Below, one piece after another: positions 4,431 to 12,882 of a DNA stretch of 21,544 nt (position 1 is the first letter of the stretch; each line of letters starts with the position of its first letter). Where the stretch lies: positions 1-21,544 of IMG/VR virus record IMGVR_UViG_3300048447_000082; one strand, given 5' to 3'. The translations under genes were made by a program, and so were the position numbers. The notes beneath the pieces are model-generated. The model saw only the letters and a list, made by a program, of their open reading frames with translations, was not told where the DNA came from and did no database searches. Source of the DNA: a virus.

Positions 4431-6919
4431 AGTTTTACACTAGTGTTGAGCAAGCAGGCAATCGTCTGCTTGTCCGTGGTTATGAGAATGGCAATCGCTA
4501 TAGCGTGAGGGTTCCTTTCAACCCCACGATGTACTTGCCTAGTAAAAATTATTCTGAGTGGAAAACACTAGAAGGTGATTGTGTAGAACCACATAAGTTT
4601 GGTTCTATTAATGATGCTCGTGAGTTTATAAAACAATACAAAGAGGTAGATGACTTTGACATCTATGGAAACTCTCGTTTCCTGTATCAGTATATTGCGG
4701 AGCAGCATCCTGAAGAGGAACTGAAGTTTGATAGCAGCAAGATTCGTGTCTTTACTATTGACATCGAGACTGCTGCTGAGAATGGTTTCCCTGACATCGA
4801 GACGGCAGACCAAGAGATTCTTGCTATCAGTATCAAGGACTCCTTCACGGGTCGTATAACGGTCTTTGGTGCTCGTCCTTTTAACAACCAGGACAAGATG
4901 GTTGACTACATGCACTTCAGATCTGAAGAGAGCATGATGGGTGCCTTCCTTGATTTCTGGCAGGAGAATTATCCTGACGTGGTTACAGGGTGGAACTGTC
5001 AACTGTTCGATATGCCATACATCCATAATCGTATCAATCGTATTATGGGTGAGAAGTTTGTGAAACTGTTGTCGCCTTGGAAACTTGTGTCGCAACGTGA
5101 GATCTTTATCAAAGGTCGTAAGAACTTCTCTATCGATATGCTTGGCATCTCGCAACTTGATTACCTTGAGTTGTATAAGAAGTTTACTTACACTAACCAA
5201 GAATCATATCGTCTGGACCATATTGCTTTTGTTGAACTCGGATCTAAGAAACTAGATCACTCAGAGTTTGACACATTCAAAGAGTTCTACGAGGGAGACT
5301 GGCAGAAATTTATTGAATACAATATTCATGACGTTCGTCTGGTGGATCAACTAGATGATAAGATGAAGTTAGTTGAACTCGCATACACCATGGCATATGA
5401 TGCTAAGGTGAACTATGAGGATGTGTTCTCACAGGTTCGTATGTGGGACAACTACATCTATTGTGAACTGCTTAGGCGTAAGATTGCTATTCCTCCAAAG
5501 AAGGAAAGCGCAACTAAAACAGAGAAGTATGCTGGTGCTTATGTTAAGGAACCGAAACCTGGATTCTATGATTGGGTGGTGTCTTTTGATCTCAACTCTC
5601 TGTATCCTCATCTCATTATGCAGTACAACATCTCGCCCGAGACGCTACTCGACAAAAGACATTCAACAGCAACTGTTGATAAGATACTTGATAAAGAACT
5701 AGAGATTGATGGTGAGTATGCTGTGTGTGCCAATGGTGCTCAGTATACAAAAGAGAAGCATGGGTTTCTTCCTCAGATGATGAAGAAGATGTATGACAGT
5801 CGTGTCATTTTCAAGAAGAGAATGATCAAGGCAAAGCAACAGTATGAGAAAACTCCTACTGTCGAACTCATGAAAGAGATTGCTCGCTGTAATAATATCC
5901 AGATGGCAAAGAAGATTTCTTTGAACTCTGCTTATGGTGCTATCGGCAACGAACACTTCAGATACTTTCGTCTTGCTAATGCTGAGGCTATTACTCTTTC
6001 TGGTCAGGTCTCTATCAGGTGGATTGAGAACAAGATGAATGAGTATCTAAATACTCTTTTAAAAACAGAGAAGGTAGATTATGTCATCGCTAGCGATACC
6101 GACTCGATCTATCTTAATCTTGGACCTCTTGTTGATAAATTTTTTGCTAATAAGTCTGGCGATAAAGCAGCAATTGTTTCGATACTTGATAAGATCTGCG
6201 AAGACAAGTTGGAACCATTCATCGAATCCTCTTATCAGGAACTTGCGAATTACGTTTCGGCGTATGAACAAAAGATGAGTATGAAGCGTGAGAATATTGC
6301 TGACCGTGGTATCTGGACTGCGAAGAAGCGTTACATTCTCAACGTATGGGACAGTGAAGGAGTTAGATATAATGAGCCCAAGATGAAAATCATGGGTCTT
6401 GAGACTGCGAGGTCTTCTACTCCAGCGTACTTTAGGGATAAGTTATATGCAGCGTTTAAGATTATTATCGGCAAAACAAATGATGAACTTATCGATTTCA
6501 TCAATGTCGTGCGAGCAGAGACTAGACTGCGACCTTACGAAGAAGTCGCTTTCCCCAGAGGAGTTAACAACCTTGCGAAATATAGACACCCACATGAAAT
6601 CTATCAGAAAGGAACCCCCATTGCGGTAAGAGGTGCTCTACTCTATAACTATTATGTCAAAAAGCATAAGGTAGAGAACAAGCATCCACTTATTCAAGAA
6701 GGTGAAAAGATCAAGTTCATGTATCTCAAGACACCAAACCCGTTGCATGAGAATGTGATTAGTTTCTTTGGTGAGTTGCCCAAGGAGTTTGGTATCGAGA
6801 AGTATGTAGACTACCAAACACAATTTGAAAAGTCTTTTCTCGAACCACTCAAAAACGTGCTATACTGTGTCGGGTGGCAACACGAGAAAACCATTACTAT
6901 TACGAGTTTCTTTGGATGA
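4427..6919 (+). CDS. 43: DNA polymerase gp43 (family B, proofreading)
   Basis: 830 residues, close to T4 gp43 (898) and in one piece, with no intron or split. The 3'-5' exonuclease has FTIDIET with Asp112 and Glu114 (same numbers as T4), Exo II WNCQLFDMPY (Asp195) and Exo III YNIHDVRL (Asp302). The polymerase palm has motif A SFDLNSLYP (Asp388), motif B KKISLNSAYGAIGN (495-508) and motif C IASDTDSIY (Asp557, Asp559). The C-terminus ends TITSFFG, a clamp-binding peptide like T4's LDFLFG. It is the replicative polymerase working with the gp44/62 loader and gp45 clamp. It is coupled to the Sm-like paralog upstream and to a 58-residue gene downstream by ATGA overlaps. Confidence 0.98.
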   Translation: MKFYTSVEQAGNRLLVRGYENGNRYSVRVPFNPTMYLPSKNYSEWKTLEGDCVEPHKFGSINDAREFIKQYKEVDDFDIYGNSRFLYQYIAEQHPEEELKFDSSKIRVFTIDIETAAENGFPDIETADQEILAISIKDSFTGRITVFGARPFNNQDKMVDYMHFRSEESMMGAFLDFWQENYPDVVTGWNCQLFDMPYIHNRINRIMGEKFVKLLSPWKLVSQREIFIKGRKNFSIDMLGISQLDYLELYKKFTYTNQESYRLDHIAFVELGSKKLDHSEFDTFKEFYEGDWQKFIEYNIHDVRLVDQLDDKMKLVELAYTMAYDAKVNYEDVFSQVRMWDNYIYCELLRRKIAIPPKKESATKTEKYAGAYVKEPKPGFYDWVVSFDLNSLYPHLIMQYNISPETLLDKRHSTATVDKILDKELEIDGEYAVCANGAQYTKEKHGFLPQMMKKMYDSRVIFKKRMIKAKQQYEKTPTVELMKEIARCNNIQMAKKISLNSAYGAIGNEHFRYFRLANAEAITLSGQVSIRWIENKMNEYLNTLLKTEKVDYVIASDTDSIYLNLGPLVDKFFANKSGDKAAIVSILDKICEDKLEPFIESSYQELANYVSAYEQKMSMKRENIADRGIWTAKKRYILNVWDSEGVRYNEPKMKIMGLETARSSTPAYFRDKLYAAFKIIIGKTNDELIDFINVVRAETRLRPYEEVAFPRGVNNLAKYRHPHEIYQKGTPIAVRGALLYNYYVKKHKVENKHPLIQEGEKIKFMYLKTPNPLHENVISFFGELPKEFGIEKYVDYQTQFEKSFLEPLKNVLYCVGWQHEKTITITSFFG

Positions 6920-7092
6920 GCAAGAGAATCTTTGTTGTGACATGGACTAACCATCTTGTCGGTCAAGTAGGACCAGAGGACATTAAGTGCTTTGAGGACT
7001 ACAAAACTGCTATTGGGTTTTCTAAACTCATGAAGCAGTCTTATAATTATGTAAACTTTTACGAGGAAAATGTAGAAAAATGGGATTCTTAG
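6916..7092 (+). CDS. Small cyanophage protein between gp43 and uvsX, 58 aa
   Basis: ATG 6916 overlaps the gp43 stop (ATGA), so the true start is here and not upstream. The product is 58 residues: a strand ([17 protein letters not shown]), a helix ([19 protein letters not shown]) and a strand (YVNFYEEN). This beta-alpha-beta layout and the position between gp43 and uvsX resemble small ORFans seen in related cyanophages. It overlaps uvsX by 13 bases. No function can be assigned. Confidence 0.7.
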   Translation: MSKRIFVVTWTNHLVGQVGPEDIKCFEDYKTAIGFSKLMKQSYNYVNFYEENVEKWDS

Positions 7093-8093
7093 ATTCTGTA
7101 ATTAAGGATAGTGGCAATGAGTTTGCTAGTCGTGTTAGTGAAGGGGTTGCTGCTGGCGACATTACATCTTACGTTGATACTGGTTCTTACATCTTTAATG
7201 CCTTGGTTAGTGGTTCTTTGTTTGGGGGTCTACCCTCCAATAAGGTTACTGCCTTGGCAGGAGAATCAAGCACTGGCAAGACTTTTTTTGCTCTCAGCGT
7301 CGTTAGTAATTTCCTTGCTGATAATCCTACGGGTGGAGTCATTTATTTTGAGTCTGAATCTGCTATCTCGCGTGATATGATTGAGACTCGTGGCATTGAC
7401 AGTTCACGTATGATCATCATGCCTGTTGCAACGATCGAAGAGTTCAGGACACAAGCTTGTCGTATCCTAGACAAGTATGTGAAAGAACCTAAAGACGAGA
7501 GGGTTCCTATGCTATTTGTGTTAGACTCTCTTGGTATGCTTTCAACATCTAAGGAGATGGAAGATGTTGCTAATGACAAGCAGGTCAGGGACATGACTAA
7601 GAGTCAGTTAATTAAGGGTGCCTTTCGTGTGCTTACCCTCAAACTAGGACAGGCATCTGTTCCTATGATTGTTACCAACCATACATATGATGTTATCGGT
7701 TCTTATGTTCCGATGAAAGAAATGGGCGGAGGAACAGGTCTTAAGTATGCTGCTTCCACAATCATTTATCTTGGTAAAAAGAAAGAGAAAGATGGTACTG
7801 AATTAGTAGGTAACATCATCAAGTGTGAGGCAAAGAAGTCTCGTTTAACAAAAGAAGGTAGTAAAATTGAGACACGTTTATTTTTTGACGAACGTGGACT
7901 TGACAAGTATTACGGACTACTGGAACTGGGTGAACGATACGGAGTCTTTGAGCGTGTTGGCAATCGTATTAAGATTGATGGTTCTTCTGTTTATCCTAAA
8001 TCGATTCTCGCAGACCCTGAAAAGTACTTCACTGAAGAAGTAATGGTTAAACTTGAAGAAGCAGCACAGCAAGAATTCTCCTATGGCAACTGA
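7080..8093 (+). CDS. uvsX: UvsX recombinase (RecA-like)
   Basis: 337 residues (T4: 391). Walker A is GESSTGKT (61-68) and Walker B is [11 protein letters not shown] with Asp149. The neighbouring YFESESAIS (89-97) matches the RecA/UvsX catalytic glutamate strand, and the C-terminal half contains [11 protein letters not shown], which occupies the RecA sensor strand. UvsX forms filaments on single-stranded DNA and drives strand invasion for recombination-dependent replication and repair. ATG 7080 lies within the previous gene, with a purine-rich GAGGAAAA somewhat far upstream. The 3' end overlaps gp41 by 11 bases. Confidence 0.97.
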   Translation: MGFLDSVIKDSGNEFASRVSEGVAAGDITSYVDTGSYIFNALVSGSLFGGLPSNKVTALAGESSTGKTFFALSVVSNFLADNPTGGVIYFESESAISRDMIETRGIDSSRMIIMPVATIEEFRTQACRILDKYVKEPKDERVPMLFVLDSLGMLSTSKEMEDVANDKQVRDMTKSQLIKGAFRVLTLKLGQASVPMIVTNHTYDVIGSYVPMKEMGGGTGLKYAASTIIYLGKKKEKDGTELVGNIIKCEAKKSRLTKEGSKIETRLFFDERGLDKYYGLLELGERYGVFERVGNRIKIDGSSVYPKSILADPEKYFTEEVMVKLEEAAQQEFSYGN

Positions 8094-9471
8094 GCGCATT
8101 CAACAAACTATCTTACGTAATCTCATCTTCACTGAAGAGTATTATCGTAAGGTAGTCCCTTTCCTAAGAGCAGATTATTTTGAGGAGTATCATGAGAAAG
8201 TTATCTTTGAAGAGATCGCTGACTTCGCTGGTAAGTATGACAAAGTTCCTACTCAAGAAGTCTTATCGATTAATCTCCAAAATCGTAATGATCTTACTGA
8301 CGAAACGTTCAGAGATTCGTTATCGACAATACGAGGACTTACCGATGAGTGGGTTGACTACGAGTGGCTCCTCGACGCAACCGAAAAGTGGTGTCAAGAC
8401 AGAGCAATCTATCTCGCCCTTATGTCCTCGATCAAGATCGCAGATGGAGGCGATAAAAAAATATCAAAGGATGCGATCCCAGGTATCTTACAAGAAGCCT
8501 TGGCAGTATCGTTCGACGAACACATAGGACACGATTACATTGAACAAGCAAAAGACCGCTATGAATTCTATCACCGCAAAGAAGAGAAGGTTCCCTTTGA
8601 TCTGGAAAAGTTTAACTATATTACTAAAGGTGGTATCTCTAACAAGACTCTCAGTGTCGCTCTTGCTGGAACGGGTGTCGGCAAGTCTCTATTCATGTGC
8701 CATTGCGCTGGTGCCGCACTCACCCAGGGGAGGAACGTACTCTATATTACATGTGAAATGGCAGAGGAGAAAATTGCTGAACGAATTGACGCGAATCTTT
8801 TAAATGTTTCTATCAAAGATATTGCTGAACTACCTGAAGTTATCTTCAATTCTAAAGTTCAAGAGATCTCTAGGAAGACTAGAGGCAAACTTATTATCAA
8901 AGAGTATCCCACAGCATCAGCACATGCTGGACATTTTAAATCACTCATAAGTGATCTGTCTCTCAAGAGAGATTTCAAACCAGATATAATCTATATTGAT
9001 TATCTAAACATCTGTGCATCAGCGAGGTATAAAGGTGCGATTGTCAATTCTTACACGTATGTTAAAGCGATTGCTGAGGAGCTTCGGGGTCTTGCTGTGG
9101 AATGTAATGTTCCTATTGTCACAGCTACTCAAACTACTCGTAGTGGTTATGGCAATAGTGACCCTGACCTTACCGATACTTCTGAGTCTTTTGGTTTGCC
9201 TGCCACTGCTGACTTTATGTTTGCTCTTATCAGTACTGATGAGCTTGAACAACAGGGTCGCATCATGGTTAAACAACTTAAGAACAGATACAACGAAACC
9301 GCTGCCTCACGAAAATTCATGGTGGGAATTGACAGATCCAAGATGAGGCTGTATGATGTAGCGGAAGATGCTTCTGACATCAACATTAATGAAGAGAACC
9401 CTGGTGAAGAGTTCTCACAATTTGCACAAACACAAAACCGACTATCTAAATTTGCTGAGTGGAATGTATGA
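8083..9471 (+). CDS. 41: Replicative DNA helicase gp41 (DnaB-like)
   Basis: 462 residues from ATG 8083 (T4: 475); a TTG 30 bases upstream would add ten residues inside uvsX and is not needed. The N-terminal helical domain (1-150) is followed by the RecA-type core: Walker A AGTGVGKS (195-202), the glutamate strand [15 protein letters not shown], Walker [11 protein letters not shown] with Asp306, and [13 protein letters not shown]. The C-terminus has QLKNRYNE, the usual arginine-finger region of DnaB-type hexamers. It unwinds the fork and interacts with gp61 primase, which here lies some 7.5 kb downstream. MazG follows by ATGA overlap. Confidence 0.96.
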   Translation: MATERIQQTILRNLIFTEEYYRKVVPFLRADYFEEYHEKVIFEEIADFAGKYDKVPTQEVLSINLQNRNDLTDETFRDSLSTIRGLTDEWVDYEWLLDATEKWCQDRAIYLALMSSIKIADGGDKKISKDAIPGILQEALAVSFDEHIGHDYIEQAKDRYEFYHRKEEKVPFDLEKFNYITKGGISNKTLSVALAGTGVGKSLFMCHCAGAALTQGRNVLYITCEMAEEKIAERIDANLLNVSIKDIAELPEVIFNSKVQEISRKTRGKLIIKEYPTASAHAGHFKSLISDLSLKRDFKPDIIYIDYLNICASARYKGAIVNSYTYVKAIAEELRGLAVECNVPIVTATQTTRSGYGNSDPDLTDTSESFGLPATADFMFALISTDELEQQGRIMVKQLKNRYNETAASRKFMVGIDRSKMRLYDVAEDASDININEENPGEEFSQFAQTQNRLSKFAEWNV

Positions 9472-9872
9472 CTATTAAATTTGAACGCTATGAAGAATTT
9501 GTTTCAGCAGTTACTTCAGAGGCTTCTACAAACTTTGTTGACTTTGCTGATCGTATCGGGGATCTTGATCGACAAGGTGCCAATATTGAGAGACTTCTTA
9601 CTGCTGGTGTTGGAATTAATGCTGAGGGCGGTGAGTTCCTTGAGATCATTAAAAAAATGGTCTTCCAAGGAAAACCGTGGAACGAAGATAATCGTGAGCA
9701 TCTTATCATTGAGTTGGGTGATGTTATGTGGTATGTTGCTCAAGCTACAATGGCACTTGATATATCCTTCGATGAGGTAATTGAAACTAACGTCAACAAA
9801 CTCAAGAAGCGTTATCCAGGTGGTGAGTTCAATGTTCATAACTCGGAAGTTCGTGCTGCTGGCGACAGATAA
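9468..9872 (+). CDS. mazG: MazG-like nucleotide pyrophosphohydrolase
   Basis: 134 residues from ATG 9468 (a GTG three codons upstream is inferior). The all-alpha NTP-PPase signature is intact: AEGGEFLEII gives E-x-x-E (Glu53, Glu56), and IIELGDVMWY gives E-x-x-D (Glu82, Asp85), the acidic residues that hold the Mg ions. Upstream is the helix ERLLTAGVGIN. The family hydrolyses (d)NTPs to monophosphates; cyanophage MazG proteins have been described as acting on dGTP and dCTP, which would feed phage DNA synthesis after host DNA breakdown, and earlier work proposed ppGpp control. Coupling to gp41 by ATGA fits a nucleotide-supply role. Confidence 0.9.
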   Translation: MTIKFERYEEFVSAVTSEASTNFVDFADRIGDLDRQGANIERLLTAGVGINAEGGEFLEIIKKMVFQGKPWNEDNREHLIIELGDVMWYVAQATMALDISFDEVIETNVNKLKKRYPGGEFNVHNSEVRAAGDR

Positions 9873-10069
9873 TGTTCAGTCTCTGGATCCACCTACGAGC
9901 ATTCTTTTCTGTTGTAGTGGTGAGTTGTGCTCACCCTGTCAACTGGGAGCATTGTGTTCGTGTGGACCAGTGGCTCTTGCCAGAAGTCAAGGAAGGGTAT
10001 AGACTATGGACAGGACAAACGCACCCCTATCAAAATGAAAAAGATTATCTCGACCTCCCCTCTAAATAG
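9872..10069 (+). CDS. Putative small lipoprotein or membrane-anchored protein, 65 aa
   Basis: ATG 9872 shares one base with the mazG stop. The N-terminus is a hydrophobic stretch after one Arg (MFSLWIHLRAFFSVVVVSC); V-V-S-C at residues 16-19 fits a lipobox, with Cys19 as the would-be lipidated residue. The mature part is soluble, with AHPVNWEHCVRVDQWLLPEV, a Trp-rich middle and a polar end. It could act at the cytoplasmic or outer membrane of the host, for example in superinfection exclusion, or it may be a plain single-pass protein. Another frame here (9781-10002) does not look real. The stop codon lies inside the terminator hairpin that follows. Confidence 0.6.
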   Translation: MFSLWIHLRAFFSVVVVSCAHPVNWEHCVRVDQWLLPEVKEGYRLWTGQTHPYQNEKDYLDLPSK

Positions 10070-10088
10070 TTAGACGGGAGGTTTTTTT
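10053..10088 (+). terminator. Intrinsic terminator whose 3' arm is the next gene's ribosome site
   Basis: ACCTCCC (10053-10059) pairs with GGGAGGT (10076-10082); after a C/C mismatch the stem continues TCTAA (10061-10065) with TTAGA (10070-10074) around ATAG. Seven T follow (10082-10088). It closes the gp43-uvsX-gp41-mazG unit. GGGAGG (10076-10081) is also an ideal Shine-Dalgarno, seven bases from ATG 10089. Confidence 0.9.
10062..10068 (+). promoter_or_regulatory. Candidate late promoter inside the terminator
   Basis: CTAAATA matches the cyanophage form of the T4 late promoter (TATAAATA at -10) and sits in the loop end of the hairpin. Transcription would begin about 7-9 bases after the motif, near 10076, exactly at the 3' arm that carries the ribosome site. 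Motifs of this length also occur by chance, so the position is what makes it persuasive. Confidence 0.55.
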
Positions 10089-11615
10089 ATGTCTAAGCAA
10101 GGAAGGGTAAACATTACAGGACAGTGGGAAGTAGCAGTCCGTAAGGTTCAAGAAGCATTAGCTGGTGCTGATCCTCAAGGAAAAGAGTTTGCTTATTTTA
10201 ACTATGATGTTAAAACTGCAGTTGATCCTAGTGATGCTGCAAACAAGAGAAAAAAGATCTTCTTTGGTATTAAAGTTTTAGTTCCTAAAAGCGGTAGAGC
10301 AGTAGCAGCTAATAGAATAACTAGAAATTTAACAGAAACATTTTCAGACGCTGTTGCTAGCAGAGACAATCAACAGATTGATATTCCAATTGTTGTTGGT
10401 GGAATTTCTAAATCTATTCGAGTAGAAGTAAAACCAGAAGCAGGTGGTGGATCTGGCGGCGGCGCAACAGAGACAGAACGTAATGAGTGTGCTCAGTGTT
10501 TGTATGCTGCTCTTGCTTTCTATGTTTATGGTGGACATATAGATCCAACTAAAATTATTTCCGAAGAAGATTTTCAACAGGCAGCAAAATATATTGATTT
10601 AAAAGATACAAAACTAGAACAAATCTATGGCGATGCTTTAGATCTTTCGTGGCATCATTCTTCTATCAAAGGTGCTAATAAACTTTGGGATGTCTTCGGT
10701 AGAAATTCTAGAGGTAGAAGATATACTTTCTGTCGTGGTGGTGGACCAGACGATAAAGAAATCAAAGCAGCATTTCAAAAAGTAAATGCTCAACTGAAGA
10801 GCGATCCTAATATTAGAGTATCTTTTTCTTCTGAAGATAAATGGAATCCAGCAGACATTTGGATGGTGGATAACTCTCTTAATATGTCTGAACTTGATGC
10901 TTTACAAACTGTAGATGCTATTAATAATTTTATCAAAGAAAAGTATGAATCTAAGGAATTGATTGGTGTATCTTTGAAACGAATTGCTGGTAGAGTTAAG
11001 ATGCAGGTTCTTAATTACCGTAAAGATGCTCGCGCATTAAAAGCATCTAAGTATGGTTTTAAAAAGTACGACTTAGTTTATAAGACATCATCAAAAAAAG
11101 ATAATAAAGATAACTATCCTATGGATGCATATCTTTATTACTATAATGGTGGTTATGACAAGTTCCAATCTAGAAACTTTGGCGATACAACAGCATCTTG
11201 GCAGTTAGAATTGAAAGCATCATCTGCTGCTGGTGGTCGTGCTGGTGGTGGTAGTGCTATTACTATATTAAAATCTTTAAACGTTAATTACGCTGGTCTT
11301 ACTAGTGGATGGGATAATAAACCTTTCCATCAGACATGTGATCCTAAAAACAAAACTTACAAGAAAAAAATTTCGGAAGACATTTTAGAACTTCTTAAAA
11401 AGTATAATGCATCTGGATTACCAAAAGATGATACTCAGGCACTTGGTGAAATATACCAAAGAAATCAATCTTGGAGATATTCCAAATTGTTGAGTCTGAG
11501 ATTACTTGATTGTATATCAACTTCTGGTAAGGGTGATGAAATTATGAGAGCTCTATATCTTTATGCGTCTTCTCAAACTGATAAATCATCTGTGTATGTG
11601 AAGTTGATGGATTGA
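10089..11615 (+). CDS. Unrecognised 508-aa protein with nuclease-like motifs
   Basis: ATG 10089 has a perfect ribosome site. Residues 1-115 form an alpha/beta-looking N-domain; residues 116-127 are a Gly/Ser linker (EAGGGSGGGATE). The second domain has TERNECAQCLYAAL (129-142), then KWNPADIWMV (251-260) and LIGVSLKRIA (291-300), and WQLELKA (371-377). A Glu helix, an Asp strand (Asp256) and an (S/E)-x-Lys strand (Lys297) in that order are what a PD-(D/E)xK-type nuclease core looks like, so a nuclease-like fold is possible. Arg is mostly AGA, unlike the CGT habit of uvsX and gp41, and the gene is poorer in GC-ending codons, which could mean separate origin. It could instead be a virion protein. 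Function not established. Confidence 0.85.
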   Translation: MSKQGRVNITGQWEVAVRKVQEALAGADPQGKEFAYFNYDVKTAVDPSDAANKRKKIFFGIKVLVPKSGRAVAANRITRNLTETFSDAVASRDNQQIDIPIVVGGISKSIRVEVKPEAGGGSGGGATETERNECAQCLYAALAFYVYGGHIDPTKIISEEDFQQAAKYIDLKDTKLEQIYGDALDLSWHHSSIKGANKLWDVFGRNSRGRRYTFCRGGGPDDKEIKAAFQKVNAQLKSDPNIRVSFSSEDKWNPADIWMVDNSLNMSELDALQTVDAINNFIKEKYESKELIGVSLKRIAGRVKMQVLNYRKDARALKASKYGFKKYDLVYKTSSKKDNKDNYPMDAYLYYYNGGYDKFQSRNFGDTTASWQLELKASSAAGGRAGGGSAITILKSLNVNYAGLTSGWDNKPFHQTCDPKNKTYKKKISEDILELLKKYNASGLPKDDTQALGEIYQRNQSWRYSKLLSLRLLDCISTSGKGDEIMRALYLYASSQTDKSSVYVKLMD

Positions 11616-11664
11616 ACCAGTTGGCAAACCGTCTATCAATCTCCCAAGGCACCTCATACTAGAG

Positions 11665-11670
11665 TACAAT
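11665..11670 (+). promoter_or_regulatory. Weak -10-like element TACAAT before the 11677 gene
   Basis: TACAAT lies seven bases before ATG 11677, so initiation would be at or next to the start codon. No convincing -35 and no Shine-Dalgarno are seen. The 61-base gap 11616-11676 shows no terminator for the 508-residue gene. Confidence 0.25.
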
Positions 11671-11676
11671 AAAGTC

Positions 11677-12882
11677 ATGTCAAACGTCAAACAACTCAAG
11701 CACCTAGAGCACTTGGAAGATGAGATGCTGAACTATGGCGTTGATGGATGCAAGGCAGCAGTATCATTTCTCAAGGAACTGAGGAAGATGTTGGGTCAGC
11801 AGGAGAGCAGTGGTTTCATGCAAACCAAATGGGATGGTGCTCCTTCTGTTGTTTGTGGTGTTGATCCTCTGTCTGGTTTGTTCTTTGTTGGAACTAAGTC
11901 AGTCTTTAATAAGACAGAACCTAAGACTTGTTTTTCTGAAGAAGCAATTGATAATTATTACTCTGGAGACCTTGCTGAGAAACTAAAGTTTTCTCTACGC
12001 TACTTTAGTAAGTTGGGTATCAAGGGAGTTATCCAAGGGGATTTATTATATACAGATTCTACCGTAAATACAGAGGTGGTTGATGGAGAGAGACTATACA
12101 CATTTCGACCAAACACTATTACTTATGGCATCCCTACTGACCACGATATTGGTAAACAAGTTGGGAGATCTAAGATTGGAGTAGTGTTCCATACGCACTA
12201 CACTGGCGATTCTCTTGCTGAGATGCAGGCAAGAGCTGGTGCTCCTATTAATACATTCAATAAAATTACTGAATGTGCTGTGATTCCTAATGATACACCT
12301 ATGGATAGGGTTGGGTTTTCTAAATCAGAGATAAGAAAATTCGACAACTATATTACTAAGATTGAACGCATGTGTGGTATCTGTGGCAATTTCTTAGATG
12401 AATTAGTTGCCAAGACAGGTACTACTGGTGATGCTAAATTTCACATCGCATCTTATCTCAAGCAGTTCTTTAATAATGAGATCAAGAATGCTCGTAGTAT
12501 CTCCAACATCGATGAGACGATGTATGATATGTTGAACTTCTATGAAGAGAAAACAAGTAAAGAACTTGCCAAGATCAAGACAGTTGCGAACCTGACTAAG
12601 AAGAGAGAACTTGTATATGGTAGTCAGAACTACGTAGTAGATAATGTATACAAGTTCAAAGCAATGCTTACTTTGTATAAAGAACTGCAAGCAGTCAAGC
12701 AAATGGTTATAGATAAACTGGACCACCTGGAAGAGTTTAGAACATACGTTCAAACTGAAAAGGGATATAAGGTTACAACTCCTGAAGGATATGTTCTTCA
12801 CAAAGATGGCAGCATGATTAAGTTTGTTAATCGCCTGGAGTTTGCATACAATAACTTCACCCTACAGAAGCAATGGCGTTAA
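11677..12882 (+). CDS. Ligase-like nucleotidyltransferase-fold protein (DUF6267-type), 401 aa
   Basis: Opens with LKHLEHLEDEMLNYGVDGCK, the start of a widespread phage family that I know as DUF6267. Residues 50-56 are TKWDGAP: K-x-D-G is the motif I signature of the covalent nucleotidyltransferase fold shared by ATP-dependent DNA/RNA ligases and capping enzymes, with Lys51 as the would-be adenylated lysine. FFVGTKSVF (69-77) is in the place of motif III, GVIQGDLLY (117-125) resembles motif IV, and SKIGVVFHTHY (165-175) with Lys166 resembles motif V. The C-terminal half (about 215-400) is helical. Substrate unknown; RNA ligation or repair is a reasonable guess. It overlaps an HxGH-type nucleotidyltransferase by ten bases, a recurrent phage pairing. 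Confidence 0.85.
   Translation: MSNVKQLKHLEHLEDEMLNYGVDGCKAAVSFLKELRKMLGQQESSGFMQTKWDGAPSVVCGVDPLSGLFFVGTKSVFNKTEPKTCFSEEAIDNYYSGDLAEKLKFSLRYFSKLGIKGVIQGDLLYTDSTVNTEVVDGERLYTFRPNTITYGIPTDHDIGKQVGRSKIGVVFHTHYTGDSLAEMQARAGAPINTFNKITECAVIPNDTPMDRVGFSKSEIRKFDNYITKIERMCGICGNFLDELVAKTGTTGDAKFHIASYLKQFFNNEIKNARSISNIDETMYDMLNFYEEKTSKELAKIKTVANLTKKRELVYGSQNYVVDNVYKFKAMLTLYKELQAVKQMVIDKLDHLEEFRTYVQTEKGYKVTTPEGYVLHKDGSMIKFVNRLEFAYNNFTLQKQWR

Noticed and set aside
4568-5200. 210-codon open frame on the - strand inside gp43
   Set aside because: It is antisense to a highly conserved polymerase, has no recognisable protein features and no ribosome site; all real genes here are on the + strand.
6047-6053. 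CTAAATA late-promoter-like motif inside gp43
   Set aside because: Far from any start codon; seven-base A/T-rich motifs are expected by chance in a sequence of this size. A similar copy at 17326 in gp61 is rejected for the same reason.
4427-6919. Possible intron, intein or split in gp43, and likewise in uvsX, nrdA and nrdB
   Set aside because: All four read through without interruption with motifs at normal spacing, so no homing element is present.
8053-8082. Upstream TTG start for gp41
   Set aside because: ATG 8083 gives the family-like N-terminus ([15 protein letters not shown]) and a short overlap with uvsX; the extra ten residues look like uvsX read in another frame.
9781-10002. 73-codon + strand frame over the mazG end and the small lipoprotein gene
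   Set aside because: It competes with mazG and with the 9872 gene, which has ordinary start/stop overlap; the frame has no ribosome site.
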